Of a DNA stretch of 64,000 nt, positions 1 through 6,938 are shown in pieces. Every line of letters begins with the position of its first letter. Position 1 is the stretch's first letter. The notes beneath the pieces were generated by a model. It saw only the letters and a program-made list of their open reading frames with translations, searched no databases and was not told the origin of the DNA. A program made the translations under genes and the position numbers. Source of the DNA: Kovacikia minuta CCNUW1 (GTDB lineage Bacteria > Cyanobacteriota > Cyanobacteriia > Leptolyngbyales > Leptolyngbyaceae); assembly GCF_020091585.1 (NCBI RefSeq), contig NZ_CP083582.1, forward strand, positions 4,030,001 through 4,094,000, in the 5' to 3' direction.

Positions 1-19
1 ACAACAGGATTAGTCGAGG

Positions 20-123
20 TTGGTCATTAGTCATTGGTCATTGGTCCATTGGTCATCGATTGTTGGTCATTGATTGTTGGGTGCTGGTATTTTCCCCTGA
101 CACTTACCACCTACCACCTATCA
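20..123. repeat. Short direct repeats (TTGGTCA-type and CACCTAC-type heptamers)
   Basis: The stretch is built from imperfect copies of a TTGGTCA/TTGGTCC unit followed by CACCTAC/CACCTAT units, a kind of short tandem repeat common between cyanobacterial genes. An open frame runs through it into the MOSC gene, but the translated repeat does not look like protein, so the gene is started downstream. Confidence 0.7.
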
Positions 124-141
124 CCTGTTACCCTCATTTGC

Positions 142-876
142 ATGATTGTTGTCACGCTATTTCTTAAAGCACCCCCCGGCTCCAGTGTGGAATGCCCGCA
201 ACTGACCCTTGAGTGTGGCTATGGCGTTGCCGGTGATTTGAGCGCTGCGGCGGGCAGTCCACGCCAGGTATTGATTGTCAGTCAACAAACGCTGAGAGAG
301 TTTGATTTAGCTCCAGGAGACCTGCACGAAAATATTTTGATGGATGCTCCCACTGAAACGCTGGTTTCGGGACAGGTGATTCAAATTGGGGAAGCGTTGA
401 TCCGTCCGACCTTTTTGTGCGAACCCTGTTCCCAGTTGGAAACCATCCGCAAGGGATTGGCGAAACAAATCAAAGGGAAGCGTGGAGTTTTGGGAACGGT
501 TGTCAGAAGTGGGACGATCGCGGTGGGTGATCCGATGATTCAGACTTCCTATCGGCTTCCAGCACTCGCTGAAGATGCCAGAGGTAGATTCGCTGAATTT
601 GTTGCCCGAATCCCTCCTGGGAAAGTAGTGACAATGGCTGATCTGGTATTGGCATTGGGAGTCACCCGCGCCTATTACCGGGTTTTTCCAACATGGATTA
701 AAAAAGCACCAGCTGATCTTCCCGTACATCGAATTGTGGCGATTGACGGTAGTCTGTTAACCCGCTCCATTCCAGACCAGGCAGAACAATTAGCCAGAGA
801 AGGGATTGCCCTGATTGCGGGAAAAGTAGACGATCACGATCGCTGGCAACCCGAAAATTTCCATCAGGGCATTTGA
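142..876 (+). CDS. MOSC domain protein fused to a C-terminal alkyltransferase-like domain
   Basis: A 244-residue protein with two parts. Residues about 10-140 look like a MOSC domain (molybdenum-cofactor sulfurase C-terminal type): a conserved cysteine in EPCSQLETIRKGL near residue 95, then a GKRGVLGTVV...G.IAVGD ending. Residues about 147-220 resemble the DNA-binding domain of O6-alkylguanine transferases (PPGKVVTMADLVLALG, then LPVHRIVAIDGSLL). The alkyl-acceptor motif PCHR reads PVHR, so methyl transfer is not expected; this recalls alkyltransferase-like (ATL) proteins, where Trp replaces the Cys. I start at the ATG at 142 because the frame upstream is repeat sequence. MOSC proteins carry sulfur on a cysteine; coupling to a damaged-base sensor is inference. 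Confidence 0.75.
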   Translation: MIVVTLFLKAPPGSSVECPQLTLECGYGVAGDLSAAAGSPRQVLIVSQQTLREFDLAPGDLHENILMDAPTETLVSGQVIQIGEALIRPTFLCEPCSQLETIRKGLAKQIKGKRGVLGTVVRSGTIAVGDPMIQTSYRLPALAEDARGRFAEFVARIPPGKVVTMADLVLALGVTRAYYRVFPTWIKKAPADLPVHRIVAIDGSLLTRSIPDQAEQLAREGIALIAGKVDDHDRWQPENFHQGI

Positions 877-950
877 ACCATACCTTCCTATACGGAAAAG
901 GGCGATCGGACTCCGGCAGATTGGCGATCTCACAGAAGTTCTGACATAAA

Positions 951-1091
951 TTAATGCTGGATAATACCGCTATTTGGGGTGTTATCCAGCATTAATCCTG
1001 GATAAGCACCGGAATCTCCAGGATTAACCATCAAAAGTGACGGATAACACCCCAAAATTCCGAAGTTAAACGGTAAGTTTCCTGTTTAACT
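951..1091. repeat. Cluster of interlocking inverted repeats
   Basis: Between the MOSC gene and the ABM gene lie nested dyads. Arms 951-968 and 978-995 pair over 18 bases with one mismatch; 993-1002 pairs perfectly with 1017-1026; 973-987 is the exact reverse complement of a GGATAACACCCCAAA copy near 1041; and GTTAAAC near 1066 faces GTTTAAC near 1084. Further GGATAA/TTATCC words continue to about 1180. No ORF is convincing here. It may be recombination-site debris or a foldback element at the edge of the cassette island. Confidence 0.6.
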
Positions 1092-1294
1092 CCTTAAAGA
1101 CAGGGTATTATCCCGCAAATGTGATGGATAATTCTGGAAAAGTGAGTGCTTATCCAGCAGATCTGACGGTTAATAGATAGTTAGCATTCCACGCGCTATC
1201 GCACCTTCAGGGTGAAAGAAACTGTCAACGAATCAGCGACAATTGAGCTGTCTAGCGCTGGATTAGGTTTAGTTTCTTAGGAGGCGTCACTCAA

Positions 1295-1633
1295 ATGCCG
1301 ACCATTTCTCCCAGTGCCGATGTATTGGTGGCCATCAACGTGTTCACAGTTGCGCCAGAAAACCAATCGCGGCTTATAGAGTTGCTAACTCGTGCGACCG
1401 AATCGGACGTGAGCCTTGCGCCAGGATTTATCTCTGCCTCTCTACATCGCAGCCGGGATGGCAGGAAAGTCACCATGTACGCGCAATGGCGCAATTGGGA
1501 ACACTACGAACGGATGCGCGCAAGTCCTACGTCCAGTCCGTTTCTCACCGAAGCCCTAACGTTCGCTTCATTTGAGCCAGGGTTCTACCATGTCGTGCGG
1601 GTGTTTTCCCCAGGTGGCGGAGGTGACGCCTAA
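1295..1633 (+). CDS. Antibiotic biosynthesis monooxygenase (ABM) family protein
   Basis: A 112-residue single-domain protein with the ferredoxin-like ABM/dimeric alpha-beta barrel pattern: VLVAINVFTVAPENQSRLIELL (the first strand and helix, residues 10-31), PGFISASLHRSRDGRKV and YAQWRNWEHYERM. The family includes cofactor-free monooxygenases and haem-degrading or stress proteins; the substrate cannot be read. A strong ribosome site (TTAGGAGG) ends about 10 bases before the ATG. The gene's stop codon lies exactly at the 3' end of an antisense group II intron, inside what looks like the R'' box of an attC site, so it is best read as a mobile gene cassette. Base composition and codon use look richer in GC than in the next cassettes. 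Confidence 0.75.
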   Translation: MPTISPSADVLVAINVFTVAPENQSRLIELLTRATESDVSLAPGFISASLHRSRDGRKVTMYAQWRNWEHYERMRASPTSSPFLTEALTFASFEPGFYHVVRVFSPGGGGDA

Positions 1634-2332
1634 TCGGGTAACAGGGAGGTTTTCCCTCCCCGTCCCCACGGCACCCCGCGTGCGGCTCCGCACGGGGTGC
1701 GTCCTCAGAAAGGTTTAGACGATCCAATACCAAGGAATTGGTGTCTAGGGCTGGTTACGCAATTAAGCGCCGACAATTTAGCTCCCCCATCCGGGTTCAT
1801 CGCCACGTCGAGCTTTACGGCTCCTCCCTGCTCTCTGAAGTTCAGCCCTTCACCCTGTCTCACCCATTACAATGAGCGTTTGGCTACTATGGCTACGGCA
1901 CGACTTCTGCTCAATCACCCCCAGCGTTACCACCAGACGCGCTGCCTCAATTTCCGTAGGGTTCTGTGGCTCCCTAACCGTTTCCAGCTAGACCTCAATC
2001 AGACTCCCTTAGACACTCAGACCGCCTCTTGAGCAGATCTCCCCAGATAAGAGCGTGAACTGTCGCTGCACCACCGCATCATTTACTGTGTTCCTTGAAC
2101 CAAAAGGCTTTGTTGTGTTGTGCCAACTCGCCACAGGAATCTCAGCCTTCTATGATGTTTCTGTTCGTCAGTTCGCAGCTTTGCCGCTGGCTTCCTTCAG
2201 ACCCTTCCTCGCGGAAACGCCCTTGCCTTAAGCTAGTCGTTAGCGTCACTCGGATCTTTTCGATCATTTGGACGTTGGTTCTCCGACAGGGGACTTTCAC
2301 CCCATGAGTTCACGCCCATGCTGGGCGTACAC
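1633..2332 (-). mobile_element. ORF-less group II intron (class C / attC type)
   Basis: Read on the minus strand, the sequence begins GTGTACGCCCAGCATGGGCG and soon has GGGGTGAAAGTCCCC, the familiar start of domain I in bacterial group II introns. It ends with a domain V-like hairpin (GCACCCCGTGCGGAGC with GCACGCGGGGTGC, 1665-1700) and a domain VI-like stem closing on TTACCCGAT. There is no room for a reverse transcriptase, so it would have to splice or move with a maturase supplied in trans. The 3' end abuts CCTAA of the upstream gene and its orientation opposes that gene, as in group IIC-attC introns that enter the bottom strand of attC sites. Both ends are estimates to within a few bases. 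Confidence 0.75.
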
Positions 2333-2416
2333 AAATCGATGGAGCGGACGCGTGATAGATAAAGTGCCAAGCTCATGCGTTAGCGGCCGCGCCGCTCAAC
2401 TCAACCGTTATCCGGC
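2333..2416 (+). other. attC-like site, distal part (split by the intron)
   Basis: Downstream of the intron lie GCGGCCGCGCCGC and CTCAACTCAACCGTTAT. This closely resembles the L'/R' side of integron attC sites, which typically end GCGGC..AACTCA..CGTTA. With the intron removed it joins to GACGCCTAA before the intron, giving a site of about 85-90 bases. The R' box reads GTTATCC rather than GTTRRRY, so the site is imperfect. Confidence 0.5.
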
Positions 2417-2492
2417 GGGTCATCTCTTGGTGCGGGTAGCTTTTAAGCTATTCTTCAGTTGAGGGTGAATTAAGCCACATGCAGGTTCAGCA

Positions 2493-3608
2493 ATGAAAGT
2501 AGGGGCACGCTCTATAGTCGTAGGATTGGGGCTGATTGGTTCGACAATCGCAGCAGTTGTTCGCTTCCCTGTGTCCCCAGTCGCATTAACCCAATCCGTA
2601 GAACACACCACTCAACAGATTGAAAATTCTCCAACACCTTCTGAAAAACCACAGCCAAATCCAAAGGTTCCTGATGGTTGTATAGAGTCTGCTTCAGTTT
2701 CTCTGTCCAAAGAACTAAAACTTGAGAAGTGCAGATTGGGTACATCGGGTTGGCTAAACGGTCGATTCATCCTTAAACAGGATGGTAAAGAAAGATGGAG
2801 ATTTGCTTATCCTCAATCCACAATGACGTCTGGTTTCCAGGCATTTATGGCAAATCTGGATGGCAATGGTAGCCCAGAACTTGTGATTGCCAACCACGAT
2901 GGCACCAGCAATGGACTGGGAATTCGCTACTGGACAGTCTATATTCTGCCTGAGCCATTGAATCACCCGCCCCAGCAACCACTTCAGTTTACAGTTGAGG
3001 AATATGGCAAGCAGGGAACATTTGTCCAGGATGGCAACAACCAATTTGAGATCTGGACCACTCAATGGAGCGGCGGTATTATCGGGCAACAATGGCGTTA
3101 TCATAGTGGGCGACTCATTCCAACAGATCACCCAATACTGGAACGATGGTACTCCTTCAACTTTGAAAAAGAACGGGCTAACACCTATCGTAATCCTCGT
3201 ATTCCCTATCTATGGTTAGCCACACCAAAAGTCCAAGCCCATTCAGAGCATCCACTGTTGGGAACAGCAGACATTATTGGCTCTGCTGACGGCGTGGTTC
3301 AAGGTGTCAAGATGGAATGCGTCAAAAACTACATTAGCTGTATCGACAAAACTACAATCATCTTCAAGCCCAATCAGGGTAAATCACATGCCTATTCCTA
3401 CAATCGAACGGGCTATAGATATGGATTAGAAGAGGAGGAAACACAGTCGTTTGCATACTTTGGTGACTGGTCAAGTCGTAGGATCTATCCTGCAAACTAT
3501 TTACCATCTAATCCCAATTATTGGCTTAACAATAGACCGTGCAAGCTCATTACCTATAAACGAAAAGTGAATGACCAGTCCTTATTCAAGATCTTGTGGT
3601 TGATGTAG
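2493..3608 (+). CDS. Hypothetical exported protein with an FG-GAP/VCBS-like segment
   Basis: A 371-residue protein that I do not recognise as a named family. The N-terminus (residues 1-30, MKVGARSIVVGLGLIGSTIA) reads as a signal peptide or anchor. A Pro/Ser/Thr/Gln-rich linker follows, then a small disulfide-capable region. Residues about 115-135 (FMANLDGNGSPELVIANHDG) match the calcium-binding loop of FG-GAP/VCBS repeats. The rest is rich in Trp, Tyr and Asn with cysteines near 270-280 and suggests an extracytoplasmic beta fold. It lies between two attC-like sites, so it is probably the second cassette of the island. A surface or binding role is inference. Confidence 0.65.
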   Translation: MKVGARSIVVGLGLIGSTIAAVVRFPVSPVALTQSVEHTTQQIENSPTPSEKPQPNPKVPDGCIESASVSLSKELKLEKCRLGTSGWLNGRFILKQDGKERWRFAYPQSTMTSGFQAFMANLDGNGSPELVIANHDGTSNGLGIRYWTVYILPEPLNHPPQQPLQFTVEEYGKQGTFVQDGNNQFEIWTTQWSGGIIGQQWRYHSGRLIPTDHPILERWYSFNFEKERANTYRNPRIPYLWLATPKVQAHSEHPLLGTADIIGSADGVVQGVKMECVKNYISCIDKTTIIFKPNQGKSHAYSYNRTGYRYGLEEEETQSFAYFGDWSSRRIYPANYLPSNPNYWLNNRPCKLITYKRKVNDQSLFKILWLM

Positions 3609-3648
3609 CAAGAGTGGGAGTGACTGAGCTTGTTTGCCAACTTCAACC

Positions 3649-3733
3649 GCCTAACTCCTCATTGCACCGGATAGTTGAGAGCGATCGACTAGGATTGAGA
3701 GGCTATGGTAGATGGTGAACTCAACCGTTAGGT
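3649..3733 (+). other. attC-like recombination site (85 bp)
   Basis: The site starts with R'' GCCTAAC (3649-3655, fits RYYYAAC) and ends with R' GTTAGGT (3727-3733, fits GTTRRRY). The outer pairing extends to CCGCCTAAC against GTTAGGTGG. It lies 40 bases after the stop of the preceding gene, where integron attC sites normally sit, and is followed by the CTCAACCGTTA wording also present at 2399-2410. Confidence 0.6.
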
Positions 3734-3858
3734 GGCTTAAGCTTTTGGTGGAGACAACGTATTAAGCATATCTGTCAGCATCAAGCTCAAAGGCATTTCA
3801 TCGAGCTATGGAACAAACGTTATAATTATCGATAAAACCCTCAAGACCTTCAGTACCC

Positions 3859-4143
3859 ATGAGTCAGCAGCTAACTCTAGAGATAAGTGATGAGGTTTAT
3901 GCAGATTTACAGCAGAAGGCTAATGCTGTAGGTTTGTCTATTGCAGAGTGGATTGTTGCTGTAGTTAGTTATCAAAGCAGTGGTGTCAGTAAAGTTTTGC
4001 ACTCAGTAGAACAGCAAAAAGAAGCTCGACAAAGATTTAGAAACCATGCTGGGGCAATCAGTCTTGGCTATGCAACAGGTATAGACAATGAAGGCATTGA
4101 TGCTGACCTTGCAAGCGCCTATGCAAGTGAGTACGAAGGATAA
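3859..4143 (+). CDS. Antitoxin-like protein of a type II toxin-antitoxin pair
   Basis: A 94-residue protein beginning MSQQLTLEISDEVYADLQQKA, which looks like a ribbon-helix-helix or coiled antitoxin N-terminus: a beta strand, then a DE(V/I)Y..L helix and the IAEWIV turn. The C-terminal half is acidic and likely wraps the toxin. It is 9 bases upstream of the PIN-domain gene, so the pair is co-transcribed, and such antitoxins usually repress their own promoter by binding an operator in the leader. The pair sits between attC-like sites; toxin-antitoxin cassettes are common in integron arrays, where they stabilise the array. Family assignment rests mainly on the neighbour. Confidence 0.7.
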   Translation: MSQQLTLEISDEVYADLQQKANAVGLSIAEWIVAVVSYQSSGVSKVLHSVEQQKEARQRFRNHAGAISLGYATGIDNEGIDADLASAYASEYEG

Positions 4144-4152
4144 GGTCGGTTT

Positions 4153-4557
4153 GTGCTTTTAGATACGTCAGGATTATTGTGTTATATCCATCAAAATGAG
4201 CCACAGCATCAAGAAGCGGTGCAGTTTCTCAGCAGCACCAACAAGAAATTTTTGACTCATAGTTATGTTTTAGCTGAGCTGATTGCGTTGGCATTGATAC
4301 GTCGTTTTCCTCGTCCTGCGGTGCTGGCATTTGTGATGGATTTGCTTGATAATCCAGATATCGAAATAGTTTGGGTAGGTGAAGAACTGCATCGAGAAGG
4401 CATGAAACTGTTGATGGAACGGCAAGACAAAACTTATTCGTTGTGTGATGCAGTCAGTTTTGTTTTGATGCGTCAACGTGGAATGACAGAGGCACTGACC
4501 ACTGATCGGCATTTTGAGCAGGAGGGCTTTGTCAGGTTGTTACAGTCAGCCCCCTAA
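4153..4557 (+). CDS. PIN-domain toxin (VapC-like ribonuclease)
   Basis: A 134-residue PIN protein starting at GTG (VLLDTSGLLCYI). The acidic metal-binding residues of the family are visible: Asp4 in LLDTSGLL, Glu41 in SYVLAELIALA, an acidic residue near 99 in YSLCDAVSFVLM, and the late Asp in ALTTDRHFEQEGF. VapC toxins cleave tRNA or rRNA with Mg2+ when the antitoxin is lost; the target here is unknown. Nine bases separate it from the antitoxin gene. The stop codon TAA is immediately followed by the 3' end of a second antisense group II intron, the same arrangement as after the ABM gene. Confidence 0.8.
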   Translation: MLLDTSGLLCYIHQNEPQHQEAVQFLSSTNKKFLTHSYVLAELIALALIRRFPRPAVLAFVMDLLDNPDIEIVWVGEELHREGMKLLMERQDKTYSLCDAVSFVLMRQRGMTEALTTDRHFEQEGFVRLLQSAP

Positions 4558-4741
4558 TCGGGTCGAGGAGAGCATTTAACTCTCCCCTCCCACACCACCC
4601 ATCATGCGGGTCCGCAATGGGCGGTTCATGAAGACGCGCAGACAACGCTGATCACTTAAGCGTAGCCCTGAACTTTCATCCAGAGTTGGCGAATCGATAA
4701 CAATCCCTGGTAGTCCACTTTAGTAAAGGCTAGAGAGAAAT
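4557..4741 (-). mobile_element. 3' fragment of a second group II intron, truncated by an IS1-family element
   Basis: On the minus strand the fragment holds a domain V-like hairpin (GAACCGCCCATTGCGGACC with GCATGATGGGTGGT, about 4597-4630), then GTGGGAGGGG, a second stem and the end CGACCCGAT. It resembles the end of the intron at 1633-1700 and stops at the same CCTAA context beside a gene's stop codon. The 5' part is missing because an IS1-type element lies upstream. Confidence 0.65.
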
Positions 4742-4745
4742 AAGG
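4656..4745 (-). pseudogene. C-terminal remnant of a group II intron reverse transcriptase/maturase
   Basis: A minus-strand reading frame ends ...FSLAFTKVDYQGLLSIRQLW plus MKVQGYA and a stop at 4656. The pattern (A-F/L-T-x, a tyrosine, then QGLLS-I/L) resembles the tail of group II intron-encoded proteins, and it lies just before domain V, where such an ORF ends in domain IV. Only about 30 codons remain before the IS1-type element. Confidence 0.5.
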
Positions 4746-5577
4746 AAGAATCAACCAACTTCATCCTGTAACGTGAAGCTGCTCGTTGTAATGATGAATA
4801 AAATTCCAAATCGCAGCTTTGTGATTCTCGATGCTCTTTGAGAAGGATAAGGTCTTTCTCACTAACCGGGATACACGTTGTCTGAGTGTGTTGTTAAAGC
4901 GCTCAATGTAACTGGTTAATCCCGTCTCTTTACCCACAACTCGATGCCGTTTGCTGGGCAACACCGATTTGTATGCCTCCCAGTCATCGGTATAAACCAC
5001 CCCACATTGTCGATAAACCGCAGGCAGTGACTCCCATAAGCCCTGTGCCGACTCCTTGGAGCGGTCGCCAATGAAGCACCCAATGATCTCGCGTGTTACC
5101 ACATCCAATGCCAACCAGACCCATTGCTTGTTCCCTTTGTGGTCTACAAACGACCACAACTCGTCCATCTGCACTTGATGAGAGCCTTTGGGTTTGGACT
5201 CTACCTGCGTTTGTTGAGGAACCTGCTCATAGTATTCATTGACATAACGCTGCAACCAGTCCTCAGATACCTCCATCACACGAGCAATACCTGCCAAAGG
5301 GATCTTCTCCAGTAACAGGCGATCAATGAGGGCAGTGCGGTCAGGCTCGATGCGTTTCCACTGCGGATCTTCGACAAACTGACGACCGCAGTCTCGACAG
5401 CGGTAATTCTGCTTGCCCCGACGAGTCGTACCGTTTTTCTTGATGTCGTCGGAACCACAGGTTGGGCAAAGAAGATAGAGCTTCATGATGCAGGTTTGTT
5501 GCTCAGAGCCAATAGAACTACACGGCTCCATGATAACAACTGCTTATTTTCTCTGGCATTTACATAAGGGTACTACC
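4742..5577 (-). mobile_element. IS1-family insertion sequence
   Basis: An element of about 835 bp around one IS1-type transposase gene. The ends are estimates: on the right GGTAGTACCC reads inward on the minus strand; on the left GGAAGAATCAACC reads inward on the plus strand. Only weak inverted similarity is seen, so the exact boundaries and the target duplication remain open. It separates a group II intron fragment from a transposase fragment. Confidence 0.6.
4761..5486 (-). CDS. IS1-family transposase
   Basis: A 241-residue protein when started at MKLYLLCPTCGSDDIKKNG. The N-terminal zinc ribbon shows CPTCG and CRDCGRQF, followed by a helix-turn-helix (IPLAGIARVMEVSEDWLQRY). The DDE catalytic core follows: first Asp in QMDELWSFVDHK, second in VVYTDDWEAYKSVLP, and the Glu in GLTSYIERFNNTLRQR. 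This is the single-frame form of IS1 transposase seen in cyanobacteria, without the InsA/InsB frameshift of enteric IS1. An upstream in-frame start at 5531 would add 15 residues but lacks family support. The gene looks intact. Confidence 0.85.
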   Translation of the reverse strand: MKLYLLCPTCGSDDIKKNGTTRRGKQNYRCRDCGRQFVEDPQWKRIEPDRTALIDRLLLEKIPLAGIARVMEVSEDWLQRYVNEYYEQVPQQTQVESKPKGSHQVQMDELWSFVDHKGNKQWVWLALDVVTREIIGCFIGDRSKESAQGLWESLPAVYRQCGVVYTDDWEAYKSVLPSKRHRVVGKETGLTSYIERFNNTLRQRVSRLVRKTLSFSKSIENHKAAIWNFIHHYNEQLHVTG

Positions 5578-5690
5578 AATTCGATAAACTCACGGCGGTT
5601 CTCTGCTGTCACCAATTTGAGATAGTCTTCCTGCTGGGAACCAAAACAGATGACCGCTGTTCGCTTTTGGTTGTGGCGTGCTTCTGACAT
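5550..5690 (-). pseudogene. N-terminal fragment of another transposase-like gene
   Basis: A minus-strand ATG at 5690 opens MSEARHNQKRTAVICFGSQ followed by QEDYLKLVTAENRREFIELV. The frame then runs into the IS1-type element and stops after about 46 codons. The sequence upstream of its ATG (5691-5755) looks like a transposon end with a promoter. I recall similar N-termini in transposases but cannot name the family with certainty. Confidence 0.4.
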
Positions 5691-5791
5691 GGCTTACACT
5701 CCTGATATGGTGTTTGCAGTGTAAGCTTTTCAGTCAGTTCTGTCATCAGACACCAATTTTAGATCTACCTGGTTGAATCTTATAAATTTGC

Positions 5792-6280
5792 ATGGTAAGC
5801 CGAGGTATTCACTTTGCGTTGACTAATTCCCAAACTGAGGCTGTACTCGCAGCCCAAAATGATGCTGAGTTAATGTCAGTCATTGAAGAAGTCGAAGAGG
5901 AGTGGAACGAGGAGTACCTTGCACAGTCTGACAAAGCCTGGAATGCAATTCACCGTTGCTTGACAGATGGTAGCTTACTCTACGAGAGCGGGCAGTATCC
6001 ACTCAATCATTGCATTTGTGGCGGTCGGCAACTTTATAACGGAGAGGATTACACTGTTTCCTTTGTGTCTGCGGTGCAAGTAAAAGATGTTGTGGCTGCA
6101 CTTAGTCAAATCAATCAGCATTGGATGCAAGAAAGATACTTCACGCTTCCACAGAATGATTATGGAATACTGTGTAATGATGACTTTCAGTACATATGGA
6201 AGTGGTTTCAGGAGGTAAGGCAGTTATACAAAAAGGCATCAATCAAGGGTCGAGCAGTAATTTTTACAGTTGATTGTTAA
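5792..6280 (+). CDS. DUF1877 family protein (YfbM-like)
   Basis: A 162-residue cytoplasmic protein with the family hallmarks: an N-terminal SRGIHFALT, DKAWNAIHRCLTDG near residues 48-61, the glycine-rich ICGGRQLY followed by a YTVSFVS strand, and a C-terminal WKWFQEVRQLYKKA..GRAVIFTVD. The length matches the family, whose function is unknown. It stands alone on the plus strand and is followed 28 bases later by an attC-like dyad, so it is probably another integron-type cassette. No ribosome site is obvious before the ATG. Confidence 0.85.
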   Translation: MVSRGIHFALTNSQTEAVLAAQNDAELMSVIEEVEEEWNEEYLAQSDKAWNAIHRCLTDGSLLYESGQYPLNHCICGGRQLYNGEDYTVSFVSAVQVKDVVAALSQINQHWMQERYFTLPQNDYGILCNDDFQYIWKWFQEVRQLYKKASIKGRAVIFTVDC

Positions 6281-6307
6281 GATGTTGTTTTGAGTGTAGG
6301 AAACGCC

Positions 6308-6393
6308 ACATAACAAGCCTGGTGCAACGGGTTTTTGCTATTTGCTGCTGCGACTACAAAGCTTTTGGCAACCGCTGACCAGGAACGTTGTGT
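6308..6393 (+). other. attC-like site after the DUF1877 gene (86 bp)
   Basis: The ends ACATAAC (6308-6314) and GTTGTGT (6387-6393) are complementary with one mismatch, and inner CCTGGT (6319-6324) pairs with ACCAGG (6378-6383). Length and position after the stop match the site at 3649-3733. The boxes deviate from RYYYAAC/GTTRRRY, so this is a weak or eroded site. Confidence 0.45.
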
Positions 6394-6499
6394 TGCGGTC
6401 ATCGCTTTAAGAATGTTGGTGTGGTGATCACACAACCACAAGTTACAGCATATACTCCAAGGTATGGTTTGATGCAGTGATTATGTTAAGAATACTTTG

Positions 6500-6682
6500 G
6501 GCTATAGTTCGGTAAGGCAAAATTGAGCTATTGGAGTCAGGCAGAACTACCAGAAGGGGTAAGGATATTGGTGACAGTTTTACCTGAATGATGAGGCTGA
6601 ATCCTGGCTAAAAGCAAGCCAAACCTGACTCGAGGCAATTTGGGGTAATGCTGAGGATGATGTTTATGCCTGGTTACTCTAA
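6500..6682 (+). pseudogene. Frameshifted antitoxin gene (AbrB/DUF104-like)
   Basis: Pieces of one antitoxin can be read in three frames: GKIELLES, then AELPEGVRILVTVLPE, then DEAESWLKASQT and EAIWGNAEDDVYAWLL before a stop at 6680-6682. Together they match the small antitoxins that precede PemK/MazF-like toxins in cyanobacteria. At least two frameshifts and an internal stop make it non-functional. Confidence 0.6.
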
Positions 6683-6860
6683 ACATGACGTTATCTTGGT
6701 AGGGTATCCCTTTTCCGACTTATCAAGTCTAAAAGTAAGATCTGCTGGTGTTGTGAGTACATCACATATGAGGATGGTTATACATGCGGAAAAGACGATC
6801 GCCCTCATCCCCCATCATTTATTCTTCCGAAGGACGGCAATACCCTCCAAAAAGGCGTGA
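6683..6860 (+). pseudogene. Truncated PemK/MazF-like toxin
   Basis: Immediately after the broken antitoxin, the frame KHDVILVGYPFSDLSSLKVR and SAGVVS matches the start of PemK/MazF endoribonucleases (usually GDVILV.FPFTDLS..KVRPA). The match is lost after about 30 residues, and the remaining 30 codons look random. The original protein would be about 110 residues, so this copy is a relic. Confidence 0.6.
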
Positions 6861-6938
6861 ACACCGATCATGCCGATCGCGTCAACTTCCCTAAAATAGG
6901 AATAGTAAGTTAATCCGCTATGTTATATCGAGGGGAGT

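Noticed and set aside
307-729. Minus-strand 140-codon ORF within the MOSC gene
   Set aside because: It is the antisense shadow of a recognisable protein.
1697-2462. Plus-strand open frames of 64-111 codons
   Set aside because: They lie inside the antisense group II intron and the attC-like site; their translations are unlike proteins.
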